From Streptomyces sp. NBC_00654 (GTDB lineage: Bacteria; Actinomycetota; Actinomycetes; Streptomycetales; Streptomycetaceae), in NCBI RefSeq assembly GCF_026341775.1, contig NZ_JAPEOB010000001.1, positions 4,340,001 to 4,404,000 on the forward strand: 64,000 nt of DNA. The letters run 5' to 3'. This document shows, in pieces, positions 44,884 to 53,693 of this stretch (its first letter is position 1; each line of letters starts with the position of its first letter). The notes under the pieces were generated by a model. That model made no database searches. It saw nothing but the letters and a program-made list of their open reading frames with translations, and was not told where the DNA came from. Position numbers and translations under genes: made by a program.

Positions 44884-46582
44884 GTGCACGGGAGAGACGG
44901 GAAGGCGGCCGTGCGCAGGAAGCTCGGCCGTCCCCGGATCGCCGATGTGAGGTCCGGCGCAGTGACCGGGCTCTTCTCCATTCCCGAGGGCATGGCGTAC
45001 GCGGCGATCGCCGGGTTCAACCCGGTCGCAGGCCTCTACGCGGGTGTGGTCCCCGCGATCGTCGGCTCGCTCACCTCGCGCACCGTGCTGATGGTCACCA
45101 CCCTCACCAGCGCCATCGCCCTGACCTCGCAGAGCGTCCTCTCGGACGCCGGGCTCGACCCGAAGGACGCGGGAAACGTGGCAACGCTGACCCTGCTGGT
45201 CGGCGTTGTCATGCTGGCGATGGGCGTGCTGCGGCTGGGCGTGGTGCTCAGCTTCGTCTCGAACGCCGTGATGACGGGGTTCTCCACCGGTATCGCACTG
45301 CAGATCATCACCGGCGTACTCGAGGACGCCACGGGATACGAGCCGCACGGACACAACAAGCTGTACCAACTGGGTGACTGGCTCGTCCACGCCGGCGAGT
45401 GGAAGGGGGCCGCGACCGCGGTCGCGCTCGTCACCGTCGCCGTCTGGGGGTCTCCCGCACGGTCCGGAAGCTGGAGCCCGTGGCGCTTCTGATCGCCATG
45501 GTCGCGGTCAGCCTCGGGGTCGGCATCCTTTCGGCCGACGTGGAGCTCGTGCGCGACATCGCCCACATCCCGGGCTCCCTGCCCGGCTTCTCCGCGCCCG
45601 ACCTGTCCGCCGCGCCCGCGCTGATCGGCGGGGCCTGCTCCGTCGCCCTCGTCGCCCTCGCGCAGGCCGCCGGGATCGCTCCGTCCATGCCGAACCCGGA
45701 CGGCAGCCGCTCCGACATCAACGGCGACTTCCGCGCCCAGGGGTACGCCAACGTGCTCGGCGGGCTCTTCCAGTCGCTGCCCAGCGGCGGCTCCATGTCG
45801 CGGACCGGCGTGGCGGTCAGCGCGGGGGCGCGCACCCGGTCGGCCGGAATCATCTCCGGCGCCTTCCTCGCCGTGGTGGTGCTGGTGTGCGGGTCGCTCG
45901 CCGAACGGATCCCCATGCCGGTCATCGGCGGGCTCATCCTCGTCGTCGGCGGGGAATGATCTGGGGCAAGCGGCACGACATCGTGCTGGTCCTCCGTACG
46001 TCGTGGGTGTCGGCCGGGGCGATGATCCTCACCTTCCCCGCCACCACGCAACTGCCGCTCCAGCAGGCCATCGTGATCGGCGCTGTGCTGTCCCTGCTGC
46101 TGTACTGCGCGCAGGCCGCGCGGCAGGCCGAGCTCGTCGCCCTCGAACGGTCGGCCGATGGCCGGTGGAGCACGGCACGGCTGCCGGAGAGGCTCGACCC
46201 CGGCGAGATCACCGTCCTCGACTACGCGGGGTCCTCGTTCTTCGCCGAACTGCCCCGGATCGAAGCTCATTTGCCCTCGGCGAGCGGCGCACAAGGCAGC
46301 GTTCTCATCCTGGTCGTGCGCGCACTGCCCGATGTGCCGTCCTCAGCCGTCCTCCGGTTCCTCGACCGCTACGCCGCCTCCCTCGCGGACCGGGGCGGGC
46401 GGCTGATCCTTGCCGGGGTGCAGCCGTCGCTGGCCCGGCTCCTGGAGAGGTCGGGGCTCGCCGCACGTCTCGGCGAGGGCGGCATCGTGCCCGCCGAGCC
46501 GGAACTCTTCGCGCCGCTGGACAGAGCGGTCGCCACCGCGCGTGCGTGGATCGCGCGACGGACGGCGCCGCGGGAGAAGTGA
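44884..46582 (+). pseudogene. SulP-family anion transporter with C-terminal STAS part, broken by two frameshifts
   Basis: The first part (44884-45492) has the SulP opening (LFSIPEGMAYAAIAGFNPVA, then GLYAG) but then ends out of frame. The second part continues to TGA at 45957 in a different frame (SMPNPDGSRSDINGDFRAQG, then LPSGGSMSRTGV). The third part runs from ATG 45956 (MIWGKRHDIVLV) to 46582 and includes a STAS-like domain (ITVLDYAGSSFFAELPRIEA). Each junction is a one-base loss relative to an intact gene; the first lies at a GGGGG run (45446-45450) and the second at GGGG (45951-45954). Intact, it would be a sulfate/bicarbonate-type permease. Either it decayed, or the sequence has homopolymer errors. 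Confidence 0.85.
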
Positions 46583-46727
46583 TCCGGCGGGCCGTCGCCC
46601 GGGCGGTGACGCCGGTGAGGTCGGCACGACCGCGGTCAGCGGGGCTCTCCCCTTGACAACGCGGCGCCTGTTGTGGCTGGTCAGGGCGGTGAAAGGGCCC
46701 TATTGGCCCTCGGTCATAGTGTGCGCC

Positions 46728-48290
46728 ATGGACTATGACGTAGTAGTGGCCGGAGGCGGCCCGGTCGGACTGATGCTGGCCTGCGAGCTCCGGCTCGGAG
46801 GCGCGCGGGTGGCCGTCCTGGAGCGCCTCGCGGAAGTGGATCCGACGATCAAGGGCGGGGCGATCACCACGCCCAGCGCCGAGGCGCTCTACCGCCGGGG
46901 CATGCTGCCCGCGCTGGCCGAGGCGCAGCGGCTGTCGATGGACCGGTTCCGGTCCTTCATGCGCGAGCGGAACGGCGGGAAAGGAGGCGGGGACGGAGAC
47001 CGGGTGGCAGGCCAAGGGCTCGGGTTCGTCGGGCACTTCGCGGGGATCATGCTGCGCGCCGACCTGGTCGACCGTACGGCGCCGGACTTCGGCGACGCCG
47101 GACCGGCCGCCGAGACCAGTCTCGTGACGCAGCAGGACATCGAGCGGCTGCTCGGCGGGCGGGCGGCCGAGCTGGGCGTGGAGGTGCGCCGGGGAGTGGA
47201 GCTGACCGGCTTCGACGTGGACGAGGGAACCGTGGTCGTGCGAACGAGCGGTGGGCCGATACGCGCCGGCTGGCTCGTGGGATGCGACGGCGGCCGCAGC
47301 ACGGTCCGCAAGCTCGCTGGGTTCGAATTCCCCGGTACGGAACCCGAGATCACCTGTCACCAGGCGGTCGTGGAGATGACCGGCGCCGAGGACCTGAAGG
47401 TCGGCTGGAGCGCCACGGACACCGGGGTGTACGCCCACGGGCCGATGCCGGGCCGCATCGTCACCGTGGAGTTCGACGGCCCGCCGGCCGACCGGGACGC
47501 GCCGGTCACCACCGAGGACCTCCAGGCACGGCTGCGTCACGTCTCCGGCGTGGACGTCAGGATCACCGCGGTGCGGACCGCCACCCGCTTCACCGACCAC
47601 GCCCGCCAGGTCACCGAGTACCGCAAGGGCCGGGTGCTGCTGGCGGGCGACGCGGCACACGTGCACTCCGCGTTCGGGAGCCAGGGGCTGAGCCTGGGTA
47701 TCGGGGACGCGATGAACCTCGGCTGGAAGCTCGCCGCGGTCATCGCCGGCCGGGCGCCGGAAGGGCTGCTGGACACGTACACCTCCGAACGGCACCCGGT
47801 CGGCGCGTGGGTCCTGGACTGGACGCGTTCCCAGGTCGCGGCCATGCGCCCGGACCCTCAGTCCCGGGCCCTGCGCGAGGTCGTCGGCGACCTGGCGGGA
47901 ACGGTCGCGGGCACCACGTACCTCGCCGCGCGGCTCAACGGTGCCGCGGTGCGGTACGAAATGCCGGGCGGGCACCCGCTGACCGGCCGCAGCACCCCGG
48001 ACCTCGAACTCACCGGCAACGGCCGCCTCGCGGACCACCTCCACGCCGGCCGGGCGCTCCTCCTCGACCTCACCGACGACCCGGAGCTCCGGGCCCTCGC
48101 CGCGGGGTACGCCGACCGTGTCGACATCCTGACGGCCTCCTGCCCGTCCCGTCCGGACCTGGCGGCGGTCCTCGTCCGTCCGGACGGCTTCACGGCCTGG
48201 GCGGCCGACTCGACGGCGCAGGCACCGACATCGACGGCCGGGCCGGCGGAGGCACTGGAGGAGTGGTTCGGAGTGCCGGAGGGCTCGTGA
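46728..48290 (+). CDS. FAD-dependent aromatic monooxygenase
   Basis: This 520-residue flavoprotein has the FAD-binding VVVAGGGPVGLMLACELR at residues 5-22, and the second FAD motif VLLAGDAAHVHSAFGSQGLS near residue 303. Family members hydroxylate aromatic or polyketide substrates, or inactivate antibiotics such as rifampicin and tetracycline. The ATG at 46728 was chosen because it begins the nucleotide-binding fold directly. A GGGCC-CTATT-GGCCC dyad lies about 20 bases upstream (46694-46708) and may bind a repressor. A TTGACA occurs at 46653 but without a good -10. Confidence 0.9.
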   Translation: MDYDVVVAGGGPVGLMLACELRLGGARVAVLERLAEVDPTIKGGAITTPSAEALYRRGMLPALAEAQRLSMDRFRSFMRERNGGKGGGDGDRVAGQGLGFVGHFAGIMLRADLVDRTAPDFGDAGPAAETSLVTQQDIERLLGGRAAELGVEVRRGVELTGFDVDEGTVVVRTSGGPIRAGWLVGCDGGRSTVRKLAGFEFPGTEPEITCHQAVVEMTGAEDLKVGWSATDTGVYAHGPMPGRIVTVEFDGPPADRDAPVTTEDLQARLRHVSGVDVRITAVRTATRFTDHARQVTEYRKGRVLLAGDAAHVHSAFGSQGLSLGIGDAMNLGWKLAAVIAGRAPEGLLDTYTSERHPVGAWVLDWTRSQVAAMRPDPQSRALREVVGDLAGTVAGTTYLAARLNGAAVRYEMPGGHPLTGRSTPDLELTGNGRLADHLHAGRALLLDLTDDPELRALAAGYADRVDILTASCPSRPDLAAVLVRPDGFTAWAADSTAQAPTSTAGPAEALEEWFGVPEGS

Positions 48291-48454
48291 ACTGGTTGAT
48301 CACCGACTGACTCCGAATCCGGCGGAGAGAAGCTGTTTCACGAATGCGCCCTCCGGGTGCCTGCGCCGGCGGTGGCACAGGGCACAGTGGCGCGGTAGCC
48401 GCTCCTGCCGCCGGGGGCTGCCGCGTTGCCGATGTCTCGCTGTGGAGAGCGCTG

Positions 48455-49144
48455 ATGGACCGGACCATGTATGCCGAGAGCTTCGTCGAGCACCGTGACG
48501 GTGAGACGTCGCAGACGCTGCGGTGGCTTCCTGAGATGTACAGGGCCGCCGCGGCGCGGCTGGAGAAACTCGAGCGGGAGGCAGAGCAGAGGTATCCAGG
48601 GATCTTCGAGCGCCTGGACACGGAACGCGTGGCGGCCGGGGGCGCTGTCCCCTCGTGGTGCTGGCTGCCGGTGGCCCGGGTTCACGAGGTACTGGCGCAC
48701 GACTGCATCAGTCACGGGACGGGCGTCGAAGGCGCCTCCCCGACAGCACAGAGGTCCGTCGATGCCGCGCGTCTGGCATCGATCGGGGCGTGGCGGGCGG
48801 CAGGGCGGCACATGCTCCACCCGGACGACGACCTCATCCCCTGGCCGCACGAGGCAGAGTGCGAAGGGGGCGACGAGCTGCCTGTCGGCCTGCCCGGACG
48901 ATGGCCGCTCTGCGGCCTGTACGTGGTCTTTCTGTCCCCGAACCCGGCCGTCCTGGCCGAGGGAGGCTTTCTGCACCTGGAGTGGGACGAGCGGGAGCAG
49001 CGGGCCGCCTTGCGCATCGCGCCCGACACGGCGCCGGTTGCCGGCCTGGATCGGCTGGATGCCCAGGCGCTCCACCTGGTGGGCGGGTGGGCAGGGGAGC
49101 GAAGGCACGCTTCCGAGACCCGGCGAAGGGTGCCCGGTCCGTAG
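48455..49144 (+). CDS. Hypothetical protein
   Basis: This 229-residue protein starts at ATG 48455 with GGAGAG 5 bases upstream. It has mixed polar segments (WLPEMYRAAAARLEKLEREA, GWAGERRHASETRRRVPGP at the end). It has no signal peptide and no domain that I recognise. The acidic segment DDDLIPWPHEAECEGGDELP and the neighbouring FLSPNPAVLAEGGFLHLEW stretch look like a folded soluble protein. The neighbours give no clue to its role. Confidence 0.6.
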   Translation: MDRTMYAESFVEHRDGETSQTLRWLPEMYRAAAARLEKLEREAEQRYPGIFERLDTERVAAGGAVPSWCWLPVARVHEVLAHDCISHGTGVEGASPTAQRSVDAARLASIGAWRAAGRHMLHPDDDLIPWPHEAECEGGDELPVGLPGRWPLCGLYVVFLSPNPAVLAEGGFLHLEWDEREQRAALRIAPDTAPVAGLDRLDAQALHLVGGWAGERRHASETRRRVPGP

Positions 49145-49287
49145 TCGAGTTCAGTTGTGACCCAGGTCGCCGAGACCACTCTGGACGGCATGCGGCCGTG
49201 GCCCTGAACGCCCTGTGCCGCCCGACAGGGGTTCTTTCCCCCATCAGGCGGCGTGCGTTACGGGCCCGCGGCGGCGCGCCGGTCGGT

Positions 49288-50736
49288 TCAGGCCGCGTCA
49301 GCCTTGGCGGACTGCTCCTCGCTGTGAGCGGCAGCCTGTGCGGGGGCTGTTCGCAGGGTGAGCAGTGACGCGAGTGCGCCGACGGCGGCGAGGGCTGCCG
49401 CGCCGAGGAAGGCGGCGGAGAACCCGTTGGTGAGTGCACCGGGGTTGCCGAGTTCGCGGGCGCCGTACGCCGCGGACACGGCCGTCATCGCGGCCAGCCC
49501 GAGGGCGGAGCCGACCTGGTAGCTCGTGTTGACGATGCCGGAGGCCAGGCCGCCTTCTTCGGGGCGTGCACTGGACAGGGCGGTGCCGAGGGAGGGGATG
49601 AACGCCAGTGACATGCCGGCCGCGGCCAGCAGGGAGGCGGGCAGGACGTCGACCCAGAAGGTGCCCTCCGCCCGAGCGAAGGACAGCCACACCATGCCTG
49701 CTGCGAGGGCCAGCAGGCCGGTGACGATCAGCGGCTTGCTCCCGAAGCGGGCCATGAGACGGGGCGCCAGGACGATCATCATGATCATGATGGCGACCGT
49801 CATGGGCAGCAGAGCCGCGCCGGAGGCGAAGGCGCCCAGTCCCAGGACCTGCTGGAGGTAGAGGTTGAGGAAGAACCACATCGGGATCCATGCGGCGGCC
49901 ATCAGCAGCTGCGCGATGTTCGCTCCGGCCAGGTTGGGGGCCCGCCAGATGCCCAGCCGCATCAGCGGCTCGCGGCGCTTGGACTGGATGGCGATGAACA
50001 CGGCGACCAGGGCCACACCGGCCAGCAGCACGAGCCAGGTCCGGGCCGAGCCCCAGCCTGTTTCGGGTGCGCGGACGATGGCGTAGACGGCGGTGGCCAG
50101 TCCTACGGTGACGGTGGCTGCTCCCGCGAAATCGACGGATCCGCGACGGACCGGGGTCGTGGGCATGACGGCCGGGGTGGCAGCCAGCACGATCAGGGCG
50201 ATCGGGATGTTGATGTAGAACACCCAGGGCCAGCTGGCGTACTCGGTGATGACACCGCCGAGGAAGACTCCGGCGGTGCCGCCCGCAGGGGCCGCGGCGC
50301 CGTACAGCGCCAGCGCCTTGGTCAGCTCCTTGGGGCGGGCGCCGAAGAGCATCATCAGCAACGTCAGGGCGGACGGGGCGATCAGCGCGGCACCGACACC
50401 CTGCAGGGCGCGGCCGGTCAGTTCGACCCAGACCTCGGTGGCGAGACCGGCGACCAGGGATCCCGCGGCCATCACGGTCCAGCCGGCGACGAAGATTCGC
50501 TTGGCTCCCAACAGGTCGGACAGCCGCCCGCCGAGCAGGAGCAGCCCGCCGAAGGCAACGACGTAGGCGTTGAACACCCAGGACAGGCCTTCCTGGGAAA
50601 AGCCCAGGTCAACCTGCATCTTGGGGAGGGCCACGCCGATGATGGACGTGTCCATGATGACGGTGAACTGGGCCAGGGCTATGAGGACGAGTGCCGTCCA
50701 GCGGCGTGGGCTCGGAGGAGTGGTCGGGGTTGACAT
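49288..50736 (-). CDS. MFS drug exporter, DHA2 (EmrB/QacA) family
   Basis: This 482-residue protein starts MSTPTTPPSPRRWTALVLIA, then AQFTVIMDTSIIGVALP, the family's first helix signature. Later it has GGRLSDLLGAKRIFVAGW and the motif-C-like segment GAAAPAGGTAGVFLGGVI. It has the length and helix density of proton-driven multidrug exporters. It is divergent from the DUF1326 gene, and two TATACC-N7-GGTATA sites lie in its leader (50747-50765 and 50783-50801). It is therefore probably repressed by a copper- or sulfur-type CsoR regulator. Confidence 0.9.
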   Translation of the reverse strand: MSTPTTPPSPRRWTALVLIALAQFTVIMDTSIIGVALPKMQVDLGFSQEGLSWVFNAYVVAFGGLLLLGGRLSDLLGAKRIFVAGWTVMAAGSLVAGLATEVWVELTGRALQGVGAALIAPSALTLLMMLFGARPKELTKALALYGAAAPAGGTAGVFLGGVITEYASWPWVFYINIPIALIVLAATPAVMPTTPVRRGSVDFAGAATVTVGLATAVYAIVRAPETGWGSARTWLVLLAGVALVAVFIAIQSKRREPLMRLGIWRAPNLAGANIAQLLMAAAWIPMWFFLNLYLQQVLGLGAFASGAALLPMTVAIMIMMIVLAPRLMARFGSKPLIVTGLLALAAGMVWLSFARAEGTFWVDVLPASLLAAAGMSLAFIPSLGTALSSARPEEGGLASGIVNTSYQVGSALGLAAMTAVSAAYGARELGNPGALTNGFSAAFLGAAALAAVGALASLLTLRTAPAQAAAHSEEQSAKADAA

Positions 50737-50746
50737 GGCAATCTCC

Positions 50747-50765
50747 TATACCGGAGGGGGGTATA
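50747..50765. promoter_or_regulatory. CsoR-type operator 1
   Basis: TATACC-N7-GGTATA, directly upstream of the MFS start on the minus strand; the first half overlaps the region just before its GGAG RBS. Confidence 0.7.
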
Positions 50766-50782
50766 TCTTCCTGAGTCGGCAA

Positions 50783-50801
50783 TATACCCCCCCACGGTAT
50801 G
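50783..50801. promoter_or_regulatory. CsoR-type operator 2
   Basis: TATACC-N7-GGTATG with one changed outer base. It lies 36 bases from operator 1 (start to start), still in the MFS promoter region. Confidence 0.65.
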
Positions 50802-50953
50802 TAGAAGCGACCTGGCTTCCTAATCCGACCGCCCCGGTCGGCCGTCCGTGTGCTCCGTGGCGATGGACGCCTCTCCGGGGTGAGCCGGGGTGAGCCGGGG
50901 TGCGGTGGGCGCCCCGTCGCCCGCGAGGGTCTGCGTGACCGGGTGGGCTCAAG

Positions 50954-50968
50954 TACCCCCAGGGGGTA
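50954..50968. promoter_or_regulatory. CsoR-type operator 3
   Basis: TACCCCCAGGGGGTA is a perfect palindrome of the form TACC-N7-GGTA. It abuts the -35 box (50970) of the DUF1326 promoter. Confidence 0.7.
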
Positions 50969-50969
50969 G

Positions 50970-50998
50970 TTGACTGCGGGTGTGCGGAGCCCTACTCT
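50970..50998 (+). promoter_or_regulatory. Promoter of the DUF1326 gene
   Basis: TTGACT (50970-50975) and TACTCT (50993-50998) are 17 bases apart. Operator 3 adjoins the -35 box and operator 4 lies at about +10, so repression by a bound protein would be tight. Confidence 0.6.
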
Positions 50999-51014
50999 CC
51001 TTCCTGTCCATGAA

Positions 51015-51031
51015 ATACCCCCTGGGGGTAT
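51015..51031. promoter_or_regulatory. CsoR-type operator 4
   Basis: ATACCCCCTGGGGGTAT is a perfect 17-bp palindrome. It lies 23 bases before the DUF1326 start and downstream of its -10 box. Confidence 0.7.
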
Positions 51032-51053
51032 AGGTGATCTTAGGAGGTCCACG

Positions 51054-51752
51054 ATGTGCACCACGTCTGCCGCAGCTCACGACATCCCCGCCGTCGTCCG
51101 AGCGGGCACGAATGACGGCGCGCTGCCCGACTGGCATTTACGGGGCGAGTGGTTCGACGTGTGCAGCTGCGCGCTGCCCTGTCCTTGTACGTTCGCCCAG
51201 ACGCCGACCCACGGGGACTGCCTCTTCACGCTCGTCTGGCAGGTTCACGAAGGGCACTTCGGGGATGTGCGCCTGGACGGCCTGGGTGTGGTGGCTCTCG
51301 GCGAGTTCGCCGGGAACATGTGGGTCGGTGATCCGGACGCCACGATGAAGGTGATGCTCTACATCGACGCCAAGGGTGACCCGGCCCAGCGAGACGCGCT
51401 GGAGCAGATCTTCGCCGGTCATGTCGGTGGCTGGCCGGGCCAGTTCGGCTCGCTCATCAGTGAACTGCGCGAGGTGCGGTACGCGCCGGTCCACTTCGAT
51501 TCCGCCGAGGATCTCTCGTACTGGCGGGCCCGTGTGGCCGACAAGGTCTCGGTCGGCGCGGTCGCTCTCACCGGCCCTACTGCCGACCCCTCCCGTCGAG
51601 TCCAGCTGGTCAATGCTCCGGGCGCCGAGGTCGGCCCCGGCCAGATCGCCACCTGGGGCGTCGTCGAGAGCGACCGTGCGGAAGGGTTCGACTTCTCCCA
51701 TGAATACCGCGGTGGATCCAGCAAGCACTTCCCCTTCGACTGGCGTCCCTGA
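51054..51752 (+). CDS. DUF1326 protein with cysteine cluster
   Basis: This 232-residue protein starts at ATG 51054 with AGGAGG 6 bases upstream. It contains GEWFDVCSCALPCPCTFAQT near residue 30, the four-cysteine CSCxxPCPC signature of DUF1326, which could bind copper or other soft metal. It has no signal peptide, so it is cytoplasmic or membrane-associated. DUF1326 genes often neighbour DUF2182 metal-related genes, but none is beside it here. Its promoter carries two of the four CsoR-type operators, which ties it to copper or sulfur stress. The exact role is unknown. Confidence 0.85.
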   Translation: MCTTSAAAHDIPAVVRAGTNDGALPDWHLRGEWFDVCSCALPCPCTFAQTPTHGDCLFTLVWQVHEGHFGDVRLDGLGVVALGEFAGNMWVGDPDATMKVMLYIDAKGDPAQRDALEQIFAGHVGGWPGQFGSLISELREVRYAPVHFDSAEDLSYWRARVADKVSVGAVALTGPTADPSRRVQLVNAPGAEVGPGQIATWGVVESDRAEGFDFSHEYRGGSSKHFPFDWRP

Positions 51753-51950
51753 CCACAGGGCGGGCGCAGGGGGGCGGCCAGGGGTCTCGCCCTGCGGCTG
51801 ATCGGTTCGGCTGGTCGGCGCGGCGGACGGGGCGCCGCGCCGACCGGCGGGCCACGTGCGGGATCTGCCGCTCCGGGGTGGGGTGCGGGTAGTGGCGGCT
51901 GGCTCGGCCTGGAGGATCTCTCGTGCTCCGGTGCGCAACGGCAGGGGCTC

Positions 51951-51964
51951 TCGAATCGATTCGA
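51951..51964. promoter_or_regulatory. 14-bp palindrome upstream of grpB
   Basis: TCGAATCGATTCGA is a perfect palindrome 33 bases upstream of the GrpB start. It is possibly an operator. Confidence 0.35.
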
Positions 51965-51996
51965 TGGGCCCTGGCCGTTGCTGGGAGACTGTCGGC

Positions 51997-52476
51997 GTGA
52001 CTGGCATGATCGTGATCGGCGACTACGACCCCCGGTGGCCCGAGCAGTTCGAGTACCTGCGGCAGAGGCTCGCACCTCATGTCGCGGATCTGGCCGTATC
52101 CATCGAGCATGTCGGAAGTACGGCCGTGCCCGGATGTGCCGCCAAGCCGATCATCGACCTTGACGTCGTGGTGGCCGAGGGGGCGGTTGTCCCCGAGTTG
52201 ATCTCCCGGCTCACCGGGCAGGGTTACCGGCACGAAGGTGATCTGGGGATTCCCGGGCGGGAGGCCTTTCAAGCCCCTTCCGCGGCTCCCGAACATCACC
52301 TGTACAGCGTGGTCGCGGGTTCCAAGCCCCATCTTGATCACATCTTGCTCCGTGACTACCTGCGTCAACGGCCCGATGAGGTCCGGCGCTACAGCGCGCT
52401 GAAGGTGGCCCTCGCACAGCGGTTCCACGCCGACAGGGGTACTCGACGGCGAAGGGCGCTCTGGTGGAGGAGCTGA
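51997..52476 (+). CDS. GrpB family protein, 3' end frameshifted
   Basis: This 159-residue protein belongs to the GrpB/UPF0157 family (VSIEHVGSTAVPGCAAKPII at residues 28-47, then DLDVVVAE, and YLRQRPDEVRRYSALKVALA). Family proteins resemble nucleotidyltransferases and are of unknown role. The start is GTG 51997 with GGGAGA 8 bases upstream. From about base 52435 the called frame ends with ADRGTRRRRALWWRS, whereas a one-base shift at the GGGG run (52436-52439) gives GYSTAKGALVEELIAKSS, the usual family ending, stopping at 52517. A missing base is therefore likely. Confidence 0.85.
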   Translation: MTGMIVIGDYDPRWPEQFEYLRQRLAPHVADLAVSIEHVGSTAVPGCAAKPIIDLDVVVAEGAVVPELISRLTGQGYRHEGDLGIPGREAFQAPSAAPEHHLYSVVAGSKPHLDHILLRDYLRQRPDEVRRYSALKVALAQRFHADRGTRRRRALWWRS

Positions 52477-52654
52477 TCGCGAAGTCCTCCACCGCTCGGG
52501 CCGCCGGGGGACCGTGACGTGACGGTGGCCGAACGGGCCAGGGCCGGAAGGTTCCGTCCGGCACGCACACTCGCGGCGTTGCCGGAGTCGTCCGCGTGCA
52601 TCCGGTACCCGGACGGATGGCGTGAGCCGTCCTGCCGACCCGCTTCCGCGAGAC

Positions 52655-52682
52655 GCCCCTGCCCGACGGGCAAGGGGCTTTC
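52655..52682. terminator. Hairpin terminator between grpB and tetR
   Basis: GCCCC-T-GCCC, loop GAC, then GGGC-AA-GGGGC followed by TTTC. It lies between the convergent grpB and tetR genes. Confidence 0.55.
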
Positions 52683-52734
52683 GTGGCTCCGTCGTTGGGC
52701 CGGTCGGACAGCGGAAGCCTGGAGCCACAGGGCG

Positions 52735-53418
52735 TCAAGGAGACGCGACATCAGCGGCGCGCTGTGCCTTCGTGCCGCCCCGGCCCTGCACGGTCCGGTA
52801 GGCCCGGAGGAAGGTCCGTACCCCCTCGACGACGAGCGGCCGGACGCGGGTGTCCTCCACGGCGTTCGCGGAGCCGAGCCTGTTGAGCGCGACACCGAAG
52901 GTCAGCGCGATGAACTGGTCGGCCGCGAGTCGCGGGTCAGAGAAGTCGAGCAGCCCGGCCGCGGCGAAGGCGGCGAACCGCTCGGCAAGTGCCTCGTCGG
53001 GGGTGTCGGCCATGGCGTTGTAGCCCTGGTGCGGCAGGTGGCCTGATTCCGCCCGGACCAGCCGTTGCAGTGTCGCGTACTCCGCCGAGCCGAGCATGTC
53101 GGTCGCGATGCGCATCGAGAACGTGACCAGGGCGTCCTCAAGGTCGGTGATCTCGGTGGGGTCGGCGAGCGTGTCGTCGAGGGTGCGCCGGATCGTGGTG
53201 ATCAGTGACTGGCCGACGGCATCGACGACTGCTTGCAGCAGCGTCTGCTTGTCGCCGAAGTAGTCGTAGACCGTCCGCTTGGACACCTCGGCCCGCGCGG
53301 CGACAGCGTCGACGCTGGACCGGTCGAAGCCGTCGGCGAGGAAGAGTTCCCGGGCCGCCGAGAGGATGGCGGCCCGCTTCCGCGTGGACCCCTCGCGCAG
53401 TGTCTTCGTGGTCGGCAT
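52735..53418 (-). CDS. TetR-family repressor
   Basis: This 227-residue protein has the TetR helix-turn-helix near its start (RAAILSAARELFLADGFDRS, then SVDAVAARAEVSKRTVYDYF). The ATG at 53418 is chosen for AGGA 7 bases upstream; the GTG at 53424 overlaps it. The C-terminal part is a typical ligand-binding dimer domain. It is divergent from an MFS/monooxygenase operon, and a CTACAC-N6-GTGTAG dyad (53437-53454) lies 19 bases before its start. It probably represses both itself and that operon until a drug-like inducer binds. Confidence 0.92.
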   Translation of the reverse strand: MPTTKTLREGSTRKRAAILSAARELFLADGFDRSSVDAVAARAEVSKRTVYDYFGDKQTLLQAVVDAVGQSLITTIRRTLDDTLADPTEITDLEDALVTFSMRIATDMLGSAEYATLQRLVRAESGHLPHQGYNAMADTPDEALAERFAAFAAAGLLDFSDPRLAADQFIALTFGVALNRLGSANAVEDTRVRPLVVEGVRTFLRAYRTVQGRGGTKAQRAADVASP

Positions 53419-53436
53419 GAGCACATCCTAACCGTT

Positions 53437-53454
53437 CTACACTGCACGGTGTAG
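53437..53454. promoter_or_regulatory. Candidate TetR operator
   Basis: CTACAC-TGCACG-GTGTAG is a perfect 6-bp inverted repeat with a 6-base centre, and the same stretch holds an overlapping TACACT...AGTGTA. It lies between the divergent tetR and MFS genes. Confidence 0.6.
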
Positions 53455-53693
53455 TGTAATAATGACTCGGCGCGCCGCACTCGTCCGTCCGCTCAGCCGG
53501 CGGAGCCGTGCATACGCCACTTCGGGCCGCTTCCCCGGGTTCACCCCGTCGGACGACCTCGGACCCGTACCAGAGCACCATGCGCACCGCGCCCCGCGTG
53601 AATCGGCCGCTGTGTCCGTGCCGGGCCGGCACGGCGGCAGCACTCTGCGTACGGCCGGCCTCTTGCCCCCGGCGAATGACGGAAAGGACGTCC

